From assembly GCA_026225945.1 (NCBI GenBank), contig JAMJFZ010004031.1, positions 6,288,001 through 6,352,000 of the forward strand: DNA of 64,000 nt, written 5' to 3'. A program made the translations under genes and the position numbers. Below are positions 11,436 through 23,310 of the stretch, one piece after another. The first letter of the stretch is position 1. The number at the start of each line of letters is the position of its first letter. A model generated the notes under the pieces. That model had not been told where the DNA came from. It did no database searches and saw nothing but the letters and a program-made list of their open reading frames with translations. Source of the DNA: Cricetomys ansorgei. Taxonomy: Eukaryota > Chordata > Mammalia > Rodentia > Nesomyidae.

Positions 11436-12334
11436 GAAAAAGCACTTTGAGCTAGAATCTTATACTTTAGCAACTCAGTCTGCCCTTGAAATCATGACTA
11501 TTCTCCTCCCTCAGCTTCTCAGGTGCTGGGATTTCAGGTGTGAGATTATTTATATAGATGCATTGCTAACTTCTCAGATGTTGGTTTTATTTTTTAAAAT
11601 CTTCCTCAGAGTGCGTATTAACTGGGGTTATTCCACTATATCACTTGGGAACATGATTTTAAGTGTGTGGGTTTCCTCAGCCATACACCCTCGTGGCCTG
11701 ATTAGCGTAGAAAATCCAATCAGGAGCCACTTAATGATCCTGGTTGGGTTTTAAGTACAAATAAAACAGGGGTTTGGGTTAAACTGTGAAGGGAGCACAG
11801 GGTGATGGGCAGGGCTGCTTTAGGAGAGGAAGAACAGCAGTCCCCATTAATGTCTCTGCTTCCCAGGGAGTACACAAACTTCCTGCCTGGGGTGCCTTGT
11901 GTGTACTTCCATTAACACAAAAGACACAGCTTCAGAGGCAACTGAGGGAGAGCCTGGTTAATGAGACTAAAGGAAGCTGTTTCGTCTCTAAAAGCAAGGC
12001 CAGAGGAAAAAAAGAGTGGCTCCAGAATGTGGAGGCCAAAGGGTGGTGGCCGAGGCTGGAGAGGGGAGATGTGGCCGGGTCGCAGATCCTGCACATGCAG
12101 GGACATGGCAGGTGGTGTCTGAGTCACCTCCTACTACTTCTGTGCCGCCAAACTGTTGAATGGGACCCATGCTTCTCATCAGAAATGTTTTAAATCCAAC
12201 CTTACCGGATATTTGAGCTTTTTAATAGTGTATATCGCTACTCTTACCTTTATTGTGTGTATACATGTCTAAACATCATCTTTTAGTTTTATTAACCGTC
12301 TCTTCAAATGTATATAAATAAACCAGCATTTCTG

Positions 12335-12525
12335 GTACTGCTGGGGCCTTATGCACATTAAGCAAGCTCCCTGACACAGAGCCATATCCCCGGGCCTCTC
12401 TGCGCTGTCTGAGACATGTTCTCACTAAACTCTGTAGGCCATCGTTGAACTCTGTAGCCTGGCAGACCTTGCCTTAGAATCCTGAATAGCTGGAATTATA
12501 GACCTATGACACCAGGCCTGACTTA
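12335..12525 (-). repeat. B4 SINE, minus orientation
   Basis: An ID-like part ('gagccatatccccgggcctc') is followed by a B1-like part ('tgaactctgtagcctggcag', 'ccttagaatcctgaatagct', 'ggaattatagacctatgaca'), the B4 order in reverse. Confidence 0.7.
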
Positions 12526-12917
12526 GAAAAATTACCTTGATTTTGTGTGCCTGACCAAATGAAACCATCTCTCTTTTGTAGTGCAGTAGAATCTCCCCTT
12601 CTACAAGAACACAAGATGGAGAAAACGTAGTTTCGGGACAGGCTTTCTTACGGTCAACTGTCTAGAACTCCCCCCACCCCCGAGTCTTCTAATATTCTCT
12701 GATCCCAGTTAGTTCATTCAGAGATTTGCTAGCGCCACATCTTAGTGTTGTTAGAAATATCCGCTCAGCATTTATCCGTTCTATCGATTTTCTTTCCGCA
12801 AATGATCTGAGAACCACAAACTGAGGGAAGAGAGAACAGCCTGTTTAGTGAGACTGTGGATCATCCATGCTCATTAGTGAAAGTGAGAAAATGCAGGTGC
12901 CTGCAGCTTGGGGTGGA

Positions 12918-12983
12918 GCAACCATTGCATTATGGGTATAACGGAGCTGCGCAACCATTGCATTATGGGTATAACGGAGCTGC
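12918..12983. repeat. Perfect 33-bp tandem duplication
   Basis: Two adjacent 33-bp copies (12918-12950 and 12951-12983), both beginning GCAACCATTGCATTATGGGT and ending GGAGCTGC, are identical at every base. It lies about 230 bp upstream of the exon at 13212. It is not part of any SINE that I recognise. Confidence 0.95.
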
Positions 12984-13211
12984 AATCAGGGGCATGCAGT
13001 GTTTATATGCCAGTGTCAGTGCAAGTAGAGCATTAAGCGAGCAACACCTGGAGCCTACTGTAAGTTAGCCCTTTCAGTACTGGACTCAGGCATCCTGAAG
13101 ATCATTCTCTTCAAATTAAGATAAACTTCCATGCACATAAACCAGAAATAACTTCCGAGTTTCATAGTGTACTACACTACAAATAAAAATTAAAATGCTT
13201 CTGTGTTTCAG

Positions 13212-13286
13212 GTGGCTGAACTTGTAACCAGCGAGTTCTTTGAACAAGGAGATCGGGAGAGGTCGGAGCTCAAACTCACTCCCTCA
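13212..13286 (+). CDS. Pde11a: Pde11a coding exon (third from last)
   Basis: A 75-bp exon of 25 complete codons, encoding VAELVTSEFFEQGDRERSEL and then KLTPS. The acceptor is TTTCAG (13206-13211) and the donor is GTAAGC (13287). In class I PDEs this segment follows the metal-site Asp and forms helices leading to the substrate pocket; the EFFEQGD stretch is the region that is widely conserved across PDE families after the TKPW motif. Both junctions fall between codons, as in the neighbouring exon on the 3' side. Confidence 0.95.
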
Positions 13287-15149
13287 GTAAGCTTGCCCTT
13301 TTTCTGTCACCTATTACTCTTTTGAATGACATTTTCAAACATAACTCCAAAGCACAGCTTGAAATGGGAAAGGCTGAGAAGGGATTGGAGGACGCCTGAA
13401 AGCTTGAAACTTGAACAGGGATGCTAACCACCAGTGTTCCTGGGTTTCTGATGGAGACTCCTGAAGCACTTAACAAGCATTTCCTTAGCACCCACCGTGG
13501 GACAAACAAGCAGGGACACCGGAAGGTGTGCAGGGTGGAGTCTGAACATCTCAGAGCCAATAATGGCATTTCATGCATGCCCACTTTGGAACAGAAACAA
13601 CAGCAGAAAATTAAAGTCAAGCTGCCCAGCCTGGATGAGCTAGCTGGTTTTTGTTTTTCAGTTCCGAACTTTGAAACTCCCCAAAGCAAATCTTTCCAAA
13701 CCATTTTTTTCCCTTTGTTTGCAAACTAAAACATCGGGGTCCAGGTTCTGGTGGTTGACATGTTCTTTATGTTGGGTCACCTCACACCATCCTTATTTGA
13801 GATGCTGATGACAAGCTGGGCACGCTGCTGCCCGCGCCTTGGGGTGCCACCCTCTTCATTCCTGATGTGGAGCTGAAACATGCCCCCTCCAGTCACTGTG
13901 AGAGTGGGCAGGGCATTTTAAAGCCTAGCAGTACAGCACACACAGTGGGTTTAACGAAGGGGTACTGTGTGTGTCAGTTGTCATGAATGTCTCTTGGAGG
14001 ATTCCCATCAACTGTGTCTTGAACATTTGGAGATATGAAGATCTTTGAATTTTCACACACCCCACTCTGCTGATGTTTAAATGCCAGAGAAGGCAGCAGG
14101 ATCCTCTCCTACCTTGAACAGCTTCGTTGGGTTGAAATCACAGCCAGCAGCCTTTCTGATGCTGACTGTCCTGTCAGTGGCTTACCTGTAAAAGGCCAGA
14201 AGACCACACAGGTTGAAATGCACACTGAGGATCTTAGTTTTCTAAGCAGTGTGTGTTTATACAGGATTCAAAACACCTTTATTCTTTCGGTAGTCTTATC
14301 AAACTTGGCTATGAAAAGAAGAGCATTAGCTTAGGATATATATGGTCCATTTGTAAGACCTATAGGTCTTTCTCTAGGCTTCGAGGCTACACACCTATAT
14401 TAGAATAACAGCTTTTTCCTCCCTTTAAAACTTGTTTCCAGAAAGAAAGAAAAAAAAAACTGCTTCAGAGGCATTCTCTGAAGAGTTGACAGTGTAGCTC
14501 CACAGGTCATTTGATTAAATGGAAAAAAAAAATACATCGCAGTGTCCAGAACTGTCAGGTGCAGAGGGGAGGGGCTAAAGAGCCCTCACCTGGAGGCTCA
14601 GCTAAGGCCTTCTCTGAAGACATAAATAAAATTAATTTCATGGTGGATCTATAGCTGCAAAAGCTACTCTCCTGTCTCCTCGGGAGAAGTCTGTTTCTGA
14701 GGCAGGGATTTCCCACCATACCCATCTCCAGAAATGTCAGAAATGTCTGCAGTGCACCCAGAGCTCACACCTGCTTGCCTCCCTACCCTTTGATTTTTTA
14801 GGAAGTGCTCTAGAGTTCTATGGTCCCAGAGGTCATCACAGTAACTTCCTGAGGCCAAGCTGAATGTGGCCAGATCACAGTCAAGAGGGGTTCATGTTAG
14901 AAGCAGCGAGCTGATTGATAAGAGGAGCTTGAGCACTAGCATGCGTCAAGCACAAAGCTCAACACTGTGTATCCAGAAATGAGGGGACACCATCTTCCCC
15001 GCCTCCAAGGACACTAAGACCTTGTCAACTAGTGGAGAAAACCCATGATAAATAATGAGTGTTCAACTGTAAGATGTAAAATGCTATAAAGGAAAGCACA
15101 GGAGGCGAGGTGCCCCATTCCTCCTGCCATCAAATCTTGGTTAGGAAGG

Positions 15150-16680
15150 GACAGTCCAAAAATAAACCCTGACGACTACGGTCCAATGATTTCAGCATGA
15201 TTTGCAAGACAATTCAGTGGGGAAAATAGTCTTTGCGACAAATGGTCCATGGCTAAGCGGCTATTCACAAGCGAAAAGTATTAAAGGTCTGGCCCTTCTT
15301 CTTAGCATACCCAAAAGTAAACTCCTATTATTTAATAGATCTAAGTGTAAAAGCTAAAACAATAAAACTCTTTGAAGAAGATAGGGGGTCTACATCTTTT
15401 TTTATTTTGATTCAGTTATGGTGCCTTAGATATGACACCAGAAATACAAGAGACAAAAGATAAAATGGCCAGAGATGTTGAATTGTATTTCACCGAAATT
15501 AAACTAGACTTTATCAAGACTTAAAACATGTCTGTGCATCAGATACGATAAGGACAACAAAGAGACAATCTACAGAATAAGAGGAATTATTTGCAAATCA
15601 TATGTCTGATATGGGTCTTGTAGTGAGAACATTAGAATAACTATTATGACAATAAAGACAACTCAGTTTTTTTTTAAAAAAAAATGGAAAGAGGGACATT
15701 AAATAAGCACATCTCTTACGAGCATACTCGTGAACAAACACATAGCCAATAAGCACACAAAAAGATGGTTAAAATCGTTAGCCGTCGTGAGGATGCAAAT
15801 TGAATTGAACTGAATTTGAAATCACAGTGAGGTACCACTTCGCACTCACTCCGAGGGCTATAATTAAAAAGACAGACAATGCAGCATTGGTAAGTTTCTA
15901 GAGAAGCTGGAACATCATGAGATGCAGGAAGGAGTGTAAACTAGTTCAGCTACTTAAAAACCAGTCTGGAATCCTCAAAAAGTTAAACACAGGGTTGGCA
16001 AGATGGCGCGGCAGGTAAAGCACTTACCGTAGAAGCCTGACAACCTGAGTTCAGTCCCTGGATCCGATGGTGAAAGGAGAGAACCAGCGCCCAAGAGTTT
16101 TCCTCTGACCTCCTCATGCATGGCATAGCACCATCATCAGTTTTTAAAATGAAATTTCATATGAAAAGCTCAACATGGAGTTACCATATAACCCAAGAGT
16201 TCACTTCTAGGTTTATCCCCAGAGGAAATAAGAAACACAACAGTACTAAACCTTGCATACAGCTGTTTACACCAGCATTATGAGTAGCAGTCAAAAAGTG
16301 GAAAGAACTCAAAAGTCCATCAACTGATGAATTAATAAACAAAATGTCATAAATCTCTACGATGAGATGTAATACGACAAAAATGAATGGATGAAGTATT
16401 GGTACATGCTACCCGAATATACTTTAAGAGTTATGCTCCATGAAAGAAGCCAGCCCTAAGAGATCATGTACATATAATTCCATTTAAATGAATTGTGTAA
16501 AATAGGCAAATCTATACAGGCAGGAAGTAAACCACCGCTTGCAAAAGGCTGGAAGTTTGCAAGAAGATAGAGTTGCTATTGTTGAGATGGATTTTAAAAT
16601 TGAGTGTGGTGATAACTGTGTAGTTCCGCAGTTACACTGAAATTCCTTGGGGTTTAAAAAAAGCATTTCTATACACAATA
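15150..16680 (+). repeat. Old L1 3' fragment (end of ORF2 plus 3' UTR), interrupted by a B3
   Basis: The sequence keeps the order of the last part of L1 ORF2 at DNA level: 'caagacaattcagtggggaa' near 15207, 'aaactagactttatcaagac' near 15502, 'gaaatcacagtgaggtacca' near 15820, 'ttcacttctaggtttatccc' near 16201 and 'aaagtccatcaactgatga' near 16312. The 3' UTR-like 'gcaaaaggctggaagtttgc' follows near 16541. Many stops and small indels show it is a dead, old copy. The B3 at about 15990-16145 splits it, so the L1 is older than that SINE. Confidence 0.8.
15990..16145 (+). repeat. B3 SINE inserted in the old L1
   Basis: Starts 'agggttggcaagatggcgcg', continues 'gcctgacaacctgagttcag' and 'gaaaggagagaaccagcgcc', then 'cctctgacctcctcatgcat'. 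L1 sequence stops before it and resumes after it, which makes this a nested insertion. Confidence 0.8.
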
Positions 16681-16748
16681 CCCGTCGGAAGCAGAGCAAC
16701 TAAATAAATAACTCGGGTAGGAAAAACTATAGAGAAAGTAAATCAGAC

Positions 16749-17143
16749 TGCTGTGGTTTGGATTTGATCCTGGGGCTCCATGTGCTAAAACTTAATCTCC
16801 AGTGAGAGTATTGGGAGCATGAAAACTCAGTGCAGCACTTGTGGGGAAAGGCGTGGCCTTTGGGAGGTTATTAGGATTAGATAAATCCATTAGAGGGAGC
16901 CCCATGATAAGATTAGTGTGGATTATACAAAGTGGAAAGACACCAGAAGACACAAATGTGTGCTCCTTGTCTCGTGCCATATGTCCTGTGACTCTAAGGG
17001 CTTCCAGCTAGAAGGCCATCAACAGATGCAAGCACTCCAGCCTGGATTTATGAGCCAAACTAGGAGCCAAACAAATCTTTTTCTTTATAAAGTAACTCTC
17101 AGTCTCAGGTATTTTGTTATAATGACACAAGGTGTATAGACAC
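16749..17143 (+). mobile_element. MaLR-type (MLT1/MST-like) solo LTR remnant
   Basis: An old endogenous LTR of the ERVL-MaLR group. It begins TGCTGTGGTTTGGATTTGAT, has 'ctaaaacttaatctccagtg', 'ggcctttgggaggttatta', a degraded 'ccatgataagattagtgtgg' block and ends with 'ggtattttgttataatgaca', all in the order of MaLR LTRs. No internal region with coding potential is attached, so it is a solitary LTR. It lies directly downstream of the L1 fragment in the same intron. Confidence 0.75.
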
Positions 17144-18263
17144 ATGGAAATTTTTGAAGGAAGATTTTTGAAGGGAGCTTTCTGTATTTCAGAAGGACTG
17201 TCGCTTTCTCTGGTACATGCCACAGTGTCCTCTGAATCCCGATCATTTCTTGAAAAGGATGAGCAGGGCCTATGGGAGTCAGTGGCTTTCTACCTACTGT
17301 GGAGATATTTTCCTCAGCTTTGTGATGTCTCCCACACATCCCCCCCACTGTGGCCCCTCAGTCTGAACCCTTTCCAACATCTCAGGACTAAGGATGGGGC
17401 TTGGGCCTGCCTGCGTGACTGCTACAGACACCAGAACCATGTGGATGCCACCTTTTTGCCTAGCTTTTCAATAAGGCAAGACAACTTATAGCTAGACACA
17501 TAGTTGTGCCCTCTTCCGGATCAATGGGCACAAGGCAATGTCATAGGCCCTGGCCTTACTCTTTAAAGACATTCTCAATGGAGTTGAATTGGCTGTTTGC
17601 TAAAGGAATCCATTTTAGCCCTCAATTCCAGTTGATTGAAGTCTTCTCAATATAAGAAAGTTACTCTGACTTTCAGAAATAGGCATAAATTATATCAAGC
17701 ATCATAATGTCATAAAATTTAAAGTCTGGGGTGAAGAATGGATGAATGGCTGCCACCACACCCACCCAGGGACAAGAGCTTAGTAATCTGCTAATCACAG
17801 AATACACGTAATTGCCTAACTAGCACTCAATCCTTAAAATCATCATAAATGGTTTCTATTTCAAATAAAATAGCTGCTCAGGATCTTTTCCAGTCTGTCG
17901 TCTTCTTACTACAGAAATAAAAACCTGCATTGTTTGTGTGGTGATAAGGTGTATCTTCTTCTCCTTGACTCGTACTCAGTTCCCAGTGACCTGGTGACTT
18001 GATTTAGTAACAGTTATCCGTACCTGTGGACAGATTTTAGCCCTGAGGAGTTGCAAGCCATAAAGCTCAAATAAATTCAATTACAAATATCATAAGAAGA
18101 TACGAAAACACTTTATTTCTTATCATAGATAAAGGAAAAGAAGCCATGTGTGAGGATTGTGATTTGTGGAATATTCAGTTGGTAAAATCAGAAGTGTTGT
18201 TTGACAAAGTGGCTGTAAAACACTTCAACGAATAAAAGCAAGGTTTCTGCTTCCTCATTCTAG

Positions 18264-18347
18264 GCTATTTTTGACCGGAACCGGAAGGATGAACTGCCTC
18301 GGTTGCAATTGGAGTGGATTGATAGCATCTGCATGCCTTTGTACCAG
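18264..18347 (+). CDS. Pde11a: Pde11a coding exon (second from last): invariant nucleotide-binding Gln
   Basis: An 84-bp, 28-codon exon encoding AIFDRNRKDELPRLQLEWID and then SICMPLYQ. The CAA codon at 18306-18308 (Q of PRLQLEW) is the invariant glutamine that hydrogen-bonds the purine of cAMP or cGMP in class I PDEs. The Trp codon at 18315-18317 falls at the position of the hydrophobic-clamp aromatic (Phe in PDE5; Trp is typical of PDE11). The acceptor is TTCTAG, and the donor is CAG|GTACTG, a weaker match beyond GTA. The residues that define both catalysis and substrate recognition are therefore intact in this copy. Confidence 0.96.
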
Positions 18348-21300
18348 GTACTGCTTACTTGTGAGTGTCTGTGTGTCCTGTCTGAGCTGAAGGAGAGCAT
18401 GCGTAAGGTTTGTTCAGAAACACCTGAGACTGGAGACACCTGCAGGCTACATGAACTTGCTTCAAATTTCTGCCCCAAGAGCTGGTGCTTACAAGATGGG
18501 GAGCTTAGTTCTCTGCCGTTTAGAAAAATGTAATCTCCGTGGTCCTACCTTCTCTGTCTGTAAGCCAGGGATGATAATACTTTGTCTCTGCATTCCCCAA
18601 ATGGCGCCCCATGAAGCACAAGGATGCAGGCATAGTCAATACCATCTCTCCAAAAAAATAGCTCGAAGGCCCAGTAACTAAGGAAACTCCCATATCCATT
18701 GAAATATCGAAGGCTTGGAGAAGTCTATTAAGAAAAAAGCATACTTAGCCTTGATTAACCCTGCATTTCTCAAACAGAAATCTTTTCTATTTTAATTTTT
18801 ATTAATACCACATGGAACACCAGAGTTTCATCAATTGTGCCTTTCTGCTCTGACCCCAGGGTCTGGACCACTGGGCTTTGTGTGGGAAGCATCTTCCGTC
18901 TTCAGAATCTGCCTCCTTCCTTAAGCAAACATAACTGTGCTGAGCGGTGAATCCTGAGTGAGACCACTAATGAGCTCTTGCTTCGCTGACTGGTGCAGAA
19001 CCTGCCTGGGGCAAGGAGACATGTGTCAGCTTTGAATGGTTCACATTGTGCTTTTTAAGTTCTGATCGGGGCTGGCATCTATTTGCACTAACAGTTTAGT
19101 GTACATTGGCTTTTAATTCTACTGCTAAGCATTCGCTTTCATCTGTAAAGCCCAACGAGTTCTTTACCCCCAACCTGGCTCAATCAGTCTGAGCCATGTT
19201 CCTAACTTCAAAGTGAGATGCATGCAGGGAAAGCAAAACCTCTTTAGTTTCTAATTCCCTGCCACTCCATTAAGAACACAGGATCGTTTTTTAAGGACCC
19301 CGCAACCATTAAGTCTCAAACGTACCACCACTTCATTTTCAGTACTGTTAGGAGCTACAAGACCTGTCACAGTGCCCTGAAAACAAACAAATTAGAATAT
19401 TGTCTTCAAGACAGAAATGTAATTTTAATAACCACAAGTGATAAAAGTAAATTCATTTGTTGTTTCATATAATCCATTAAATGTTCAATATCATGAAACC
19501 ACTCAGATACAGTTTTAAAGTAATCTAAAATCAATTGTTATGGTTACAAGTGACCATAATATTCTCTCATCTAATAATGAAAGATTGGACAAGCAACATT
19601 GAGAACGATGCAGTTTATTCTAAAGGGGACCCTAACTCTCTTTTCTTCCTGTCTGCTCCCCGGCCCTTGATGTTGAATAAGCACGCTCCCATGAGGAGCT
19701 CACAGGTGTCGGGTCAGGTGCCTTTCGCTCTGTGGAGTTGATCTTGGTCGCCCGTGTTGGATTACGGTTTAACGTTACTCAGTTTTCCATGCGTAGGTAT
19801 CGATGGTATGGATAAGTTAGTCTCTCAATTCACAAATTTCTCTTACTGGAAGTAAAGCCCAATCCAGCTTCACACACTGCTAAGGGTCTGCATGTGGCCT
19901 CCCCGCCGAGTCTGTTGTATTTGCTACGGAGTCCTTCGAAATCTTCAGGTTAAAAGGGAAGTTACCTGAAGTGAAACAGAAAAGGCTACTGTGAAGATTA
20001 GGAGATACCGCCACCGAGCGTGGTGCAGCCTCCTGATTTCTTTCCATGAGTTCCTTACTCATCTTTGAGGTCAGATATGCCTGGTATTTTCATCTGCAGG
20101 AAATGGAACTCACCGGTGGAACGACAGGCCCACACATTTGACTCGTGCCCTTCTCAGCCTCCGCCTTTGCTTTAGTGTGGTGGCTTTCCAAATGCCTGCT
20201 TCTACTTCTGATGGAAATGCCTCCGTTTTTTTTCTCTCTGGCAAAAGCCATGTCGCCCTAAAGGAGAACGTGGGGAGAGTTGCTCTTTGCTTTATAAGGC
20301 TTTGAAACTAACTGTTCAAAGAGCCATCAAACTGAAAGTACAGCTGGTGTTGAAGGAACCTGTCTCAGGGTCTCTTTTGTGTTCTGTCTTCTGTGCTGGT
20401 GGCTCCTCCGCAGTCCGGTGGACAATCTCACACTAGCTGACGGTGCTCCCAAAATGAAATAGGATCAGTCACTGGGCAGGAATGACAGTTATTGAGAAGA
20501 CGACAATCTTTAGGAAATAACAAGGAATGTCACTGAAAATAGCACTGGTCCTTGAAGCAGAGTGTTTGAGACAAGTGGGGTTTGCCGCAGAAGGGGTTTT
20601 AAAATGAAGTCATGAAGTTAGGGAGGATAGATGGCAAGTGGGGTAGTGTGCGGTCGGCAGGCACCCCCGCTGTGAATAGCCTAGAACCACGTGGTCTGAA
20701 ACACAAAGACGAAAAATCCAATTTGTTCTTACTAAGATAACTGGGGAACACGGAAAAGGGGCAAGAATAGTAGTCACAAGACATAAAGTATGCATCCCCT
20801 CTAATGGCGAAATCACGGCTCCAAGATGGCAGGCGTGGGTGGCAAAGAAACAGAGCCCAAGCAAAGAGATTGTGATGGAAAGGCTAGGACTCCGAGCGGA
20901 GCACGGACCATGGGATGATGGAGGCTGGAGAGGCTGGAGGCTGCTCTGTACAGGGCTGGGACAGCAGGGACTTGGAGGAGTAGGCGGGACATGGGGGTGG
21001 GGGCGGGGCAGGAGATGGGAGTACAGTTCAAGCGCGGCTATTTTACTCCATTAACTTTCACTGGGTGATTGGGTTTTACTCCCCGGCTTTAAAGGACTTC
21101 TGATTGTCAAACATCTTAATTGACCGAGCACCTCCTGCTTGTGCTCCTGGTTGTTGAATTCGGATCTTCCCCAAGCAAAAGGGAAAGAGTATCACTACCC
21201 TCCGTGCCTGAAGAGGCTTGTGCTTGTGTGCCTCTGCGGGATCCCACACCAGTACATTCTGATGCCCATTCGTTGAAAAACCAAAGACAGTCTCCAAGCA

Positions 21301-22347
21301 ACCTGTGACTCTGTAGAAAGAAATGATGAGGAGCTCTCACTCTAAAATATATTCATTAGGAAGCTATTAAAGTAATAGGTAATTGGGCAAAAGTGGCTGA
21401 CAGAAAAATACATAAAAGCACATAGGGATGGGGGTGTGCCGTAGTGGTAGGGTGCTTGATTGGTTATATAATTAAATGCATGTGTATAAATAAAGCCTCT
21501 GAGCAATAATATGCAGACCCTGTGCATCCTATAAATGAGTATGGCTATTTCTATCTGCACTGAAGATCAAACACTTGAGACATTGCTTTAGCCCTCACTG
21601 CAGGCCAGGTGTTGGGGGCGGGGGGCGCAGTAGGAGCTCCAACTCTGGATGGTTACATAAGGGGACATGACATGACTGTCTACATGTTTATCTTTTGAAT
21701 CTAAGGACTCCAAACTTTTGAAAAGAAGACAAAGAGAAAGGGGGGGGGGGGAGAGGCAAACAGGCAGCAGTCATGATTTATCTGTGACAGCATTTTAATC
21801 AGGAAGCATATAGGAGGCCCAGAGCAGGGGGGAGCATCAATGCGTGTTCCCCAGGAGAAGTCTATAGCCCTGGTTAGTTAGCTCTGTCCTAGCAGGATGT
21901 CTGGGAGGAATACATTGACATCTGATTCCGAGCTTTCTGCTGTCTTTACACCCTGCTGGGGAGCCATTAGCCTGCTGCTCAACATCTTTGGAAGAAAAAA
22001 AAAAGTGAGAAAGAAGAAGGAAAAAAAAAAAGACACTATCAAAGTTTGAAGTCACTGCGGAGGCAGCCTTAGGGATAAACAGAAACCCTCCTGTCGCAGT
22101 CTCATTCTGAGCTGCTGTTCGCAGGAGCCAAGGAAGATCTTGCCCCTTATTTTCATTCTCAACTTGAACCTCAGTGTACCTAAGACTGGCGATGATGCGC
22201 AGAGGTGATGATGGTAAATATGTTAGAGGTTTGCCAAGGTAATCCGATTTTCAGCTCACCCCGAACTGGCTTTTGATGGGGGGAGGGGAGTCCTCCCAGA
22301 CACTGCAAAAGAGTCACCCTGGCATTTAACCCCCAGGTCCTTGTAAA

Positions 22348-22528
22348 CCAGTCATGGCAGTGCACAACTATAATCCTGTAATCCCACAGTAGGGAGATGG
22401 AGGCAGGAGGACCAGAAGTTTAAAGGTAGCCTCTGCTACATAGTGAGTTCGAAGCCAGCTGGGGCTATATGAGAACTTGTCTCAAATAAATAAATAAATA
22501 AATAAATAAATAAGTAAGTAAGTAAAAT
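22348..22528 (+). repeat. B1 SINE with (AAAT)n tail
   Basis: B1 order is clear: 'tcatggcagtgcacaactat', 'aatcccacagtagggagatg', 'gaggcaggaggaccagaag', 'acatagtgagttcgaagcca', then 'gagaacttgtctc' and a microsatellite-like (AAAT)n(AAGT)n tail from about 22484. Confidence 0.85.
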
Positions 22529-22689
22529 AACAGGACTTTTGATGTTAAGCCACAATAAACTTGTACTATTTTTTAATTAATTTTTAACTTTGGTTGTAAC
22601 GATCATCTTGAACATACCGTCCACCTGGCACAGCTATTAATATACTCTCTAAGGAAAAGCGAGAGGGAAATCTTCAAAATATATTTAAG

Positions 22690-23310
22690 GAAGGGAAAGG
22701 GCAATTAGGAGCACTATCTGATCTTCCAGAATCCTGACTTCGAGTCCCAGCACCCACATAGTAGCTCACAACCATCTGTAATCCCAGTTGAGTGGGATCT
22801 AGCACCCTCTTCTGGCCTTCAAAGACACCAGGCACGTGATACACGCACACACATGCAGACAAGATACAGTTGTCTTAGGGTTTCTTTTGCTGTGATAAAA
22901 CACCAATACCAAAAGTGACTCGAGGAGGAAAGGGTCAGCTTACAGGTACACATCCTAGCCTGTCTGTGATGGACAGGAACTCAGGCAGAACAGGAACCTA
23001 AAGGGAAGAATTGAGGCAGAGACCATGGAGGAGCACTAATTGCTGATTTGTTCCACAAGGCTTGCTCAGCCTGCTTTCTTATTGCTCCCTGGACCACCAG
23101 CCCCAGGGGTGGTACTGTCACTGTGAGCTGGACCCTCCCACATCACCATCAGTCAAGAAAAGGTGCCACAGTCTGGTCCACAGGCCAATCTGGTGGCGGC
23201 ATTTTTTTCAACTGAGGTTCCCTCTTCCCAAATGACTCCAGCCTGTGTGAAGTTGACATAAAACTAGCCAGCACACCCGTACACATAAAATGAAATTTTA
23301 AAAAAATAAT
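22690..23310 (+). repeat. B2 SINE split by an inserted repeat
   Basis: The B2 head and body run from about 22690 to 22870 ('aggagcactatctgatcttc', 'gtcccagcacccacatagta', 'gatctagcaccctcttctgg'). Its 3' tail ('acccgtacacataaaatgaa' and an A-rich end) reappears at about 23274-23310, after a ~400-bp insertion. The insertion is therefore younger than this B2. Confidence 0.75.
22871..23275 (-). mobile_element. Rodent interspersed repeat, about 405 bp (family not named)
   Basis: It starts TGTCTTAGGGTTTCTTTTGC on the plus strand and ends 'gttgacataaaactagccag'. I recognise it as a common rodent dispersed repeat whose opposite strand carries a polyadenylation-like 'ataaaccctttc' end, but I cannot give the family name with confidence. 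Related copies lie at 26278-26450 and 41947-42192 in the opposite orientation. This copy is nearly complete and sits inside a B2. Confidence 0.7.

Larger units (their letters stand above)
6116..13211 (+). other. Pde11a: Pde11a intron, about 7.1 kb (GC-AG type)
   Basis: The intron contains a B3 SINE (8842-8997), a long pyrimidine tract (9427-9564), an L1 3' end (10020-10385), a B2-like composite SINE (10806-11105), a B2 (11228-11435), a B4 (12335-12525) and a perfect 33-bp tandem duplication (12918-12983). The 7290-8150 interval has an A-rich start and open frames of 111 and 80 codons but no protein or repeat family I can name. Nothing else is gene-like. Confidence 0.85.
13287..18263 (+). other. 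Pde11a: Pde11a intron, about 5.0 kb
   Basis: The left part (13287-15150) shows no clear repeat apart from short A-runs. It is followed by an old L1 fragment (about 15150-16680) carrying an inserted B3 SINE, then a MaLR-type LTR (16749-17143), then about 1.1 kb of sequence without recognisable features up to the acceptor TTCTAG at 18258-18263. Open frames here are short and not protein-like. Confidence 0.85.
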
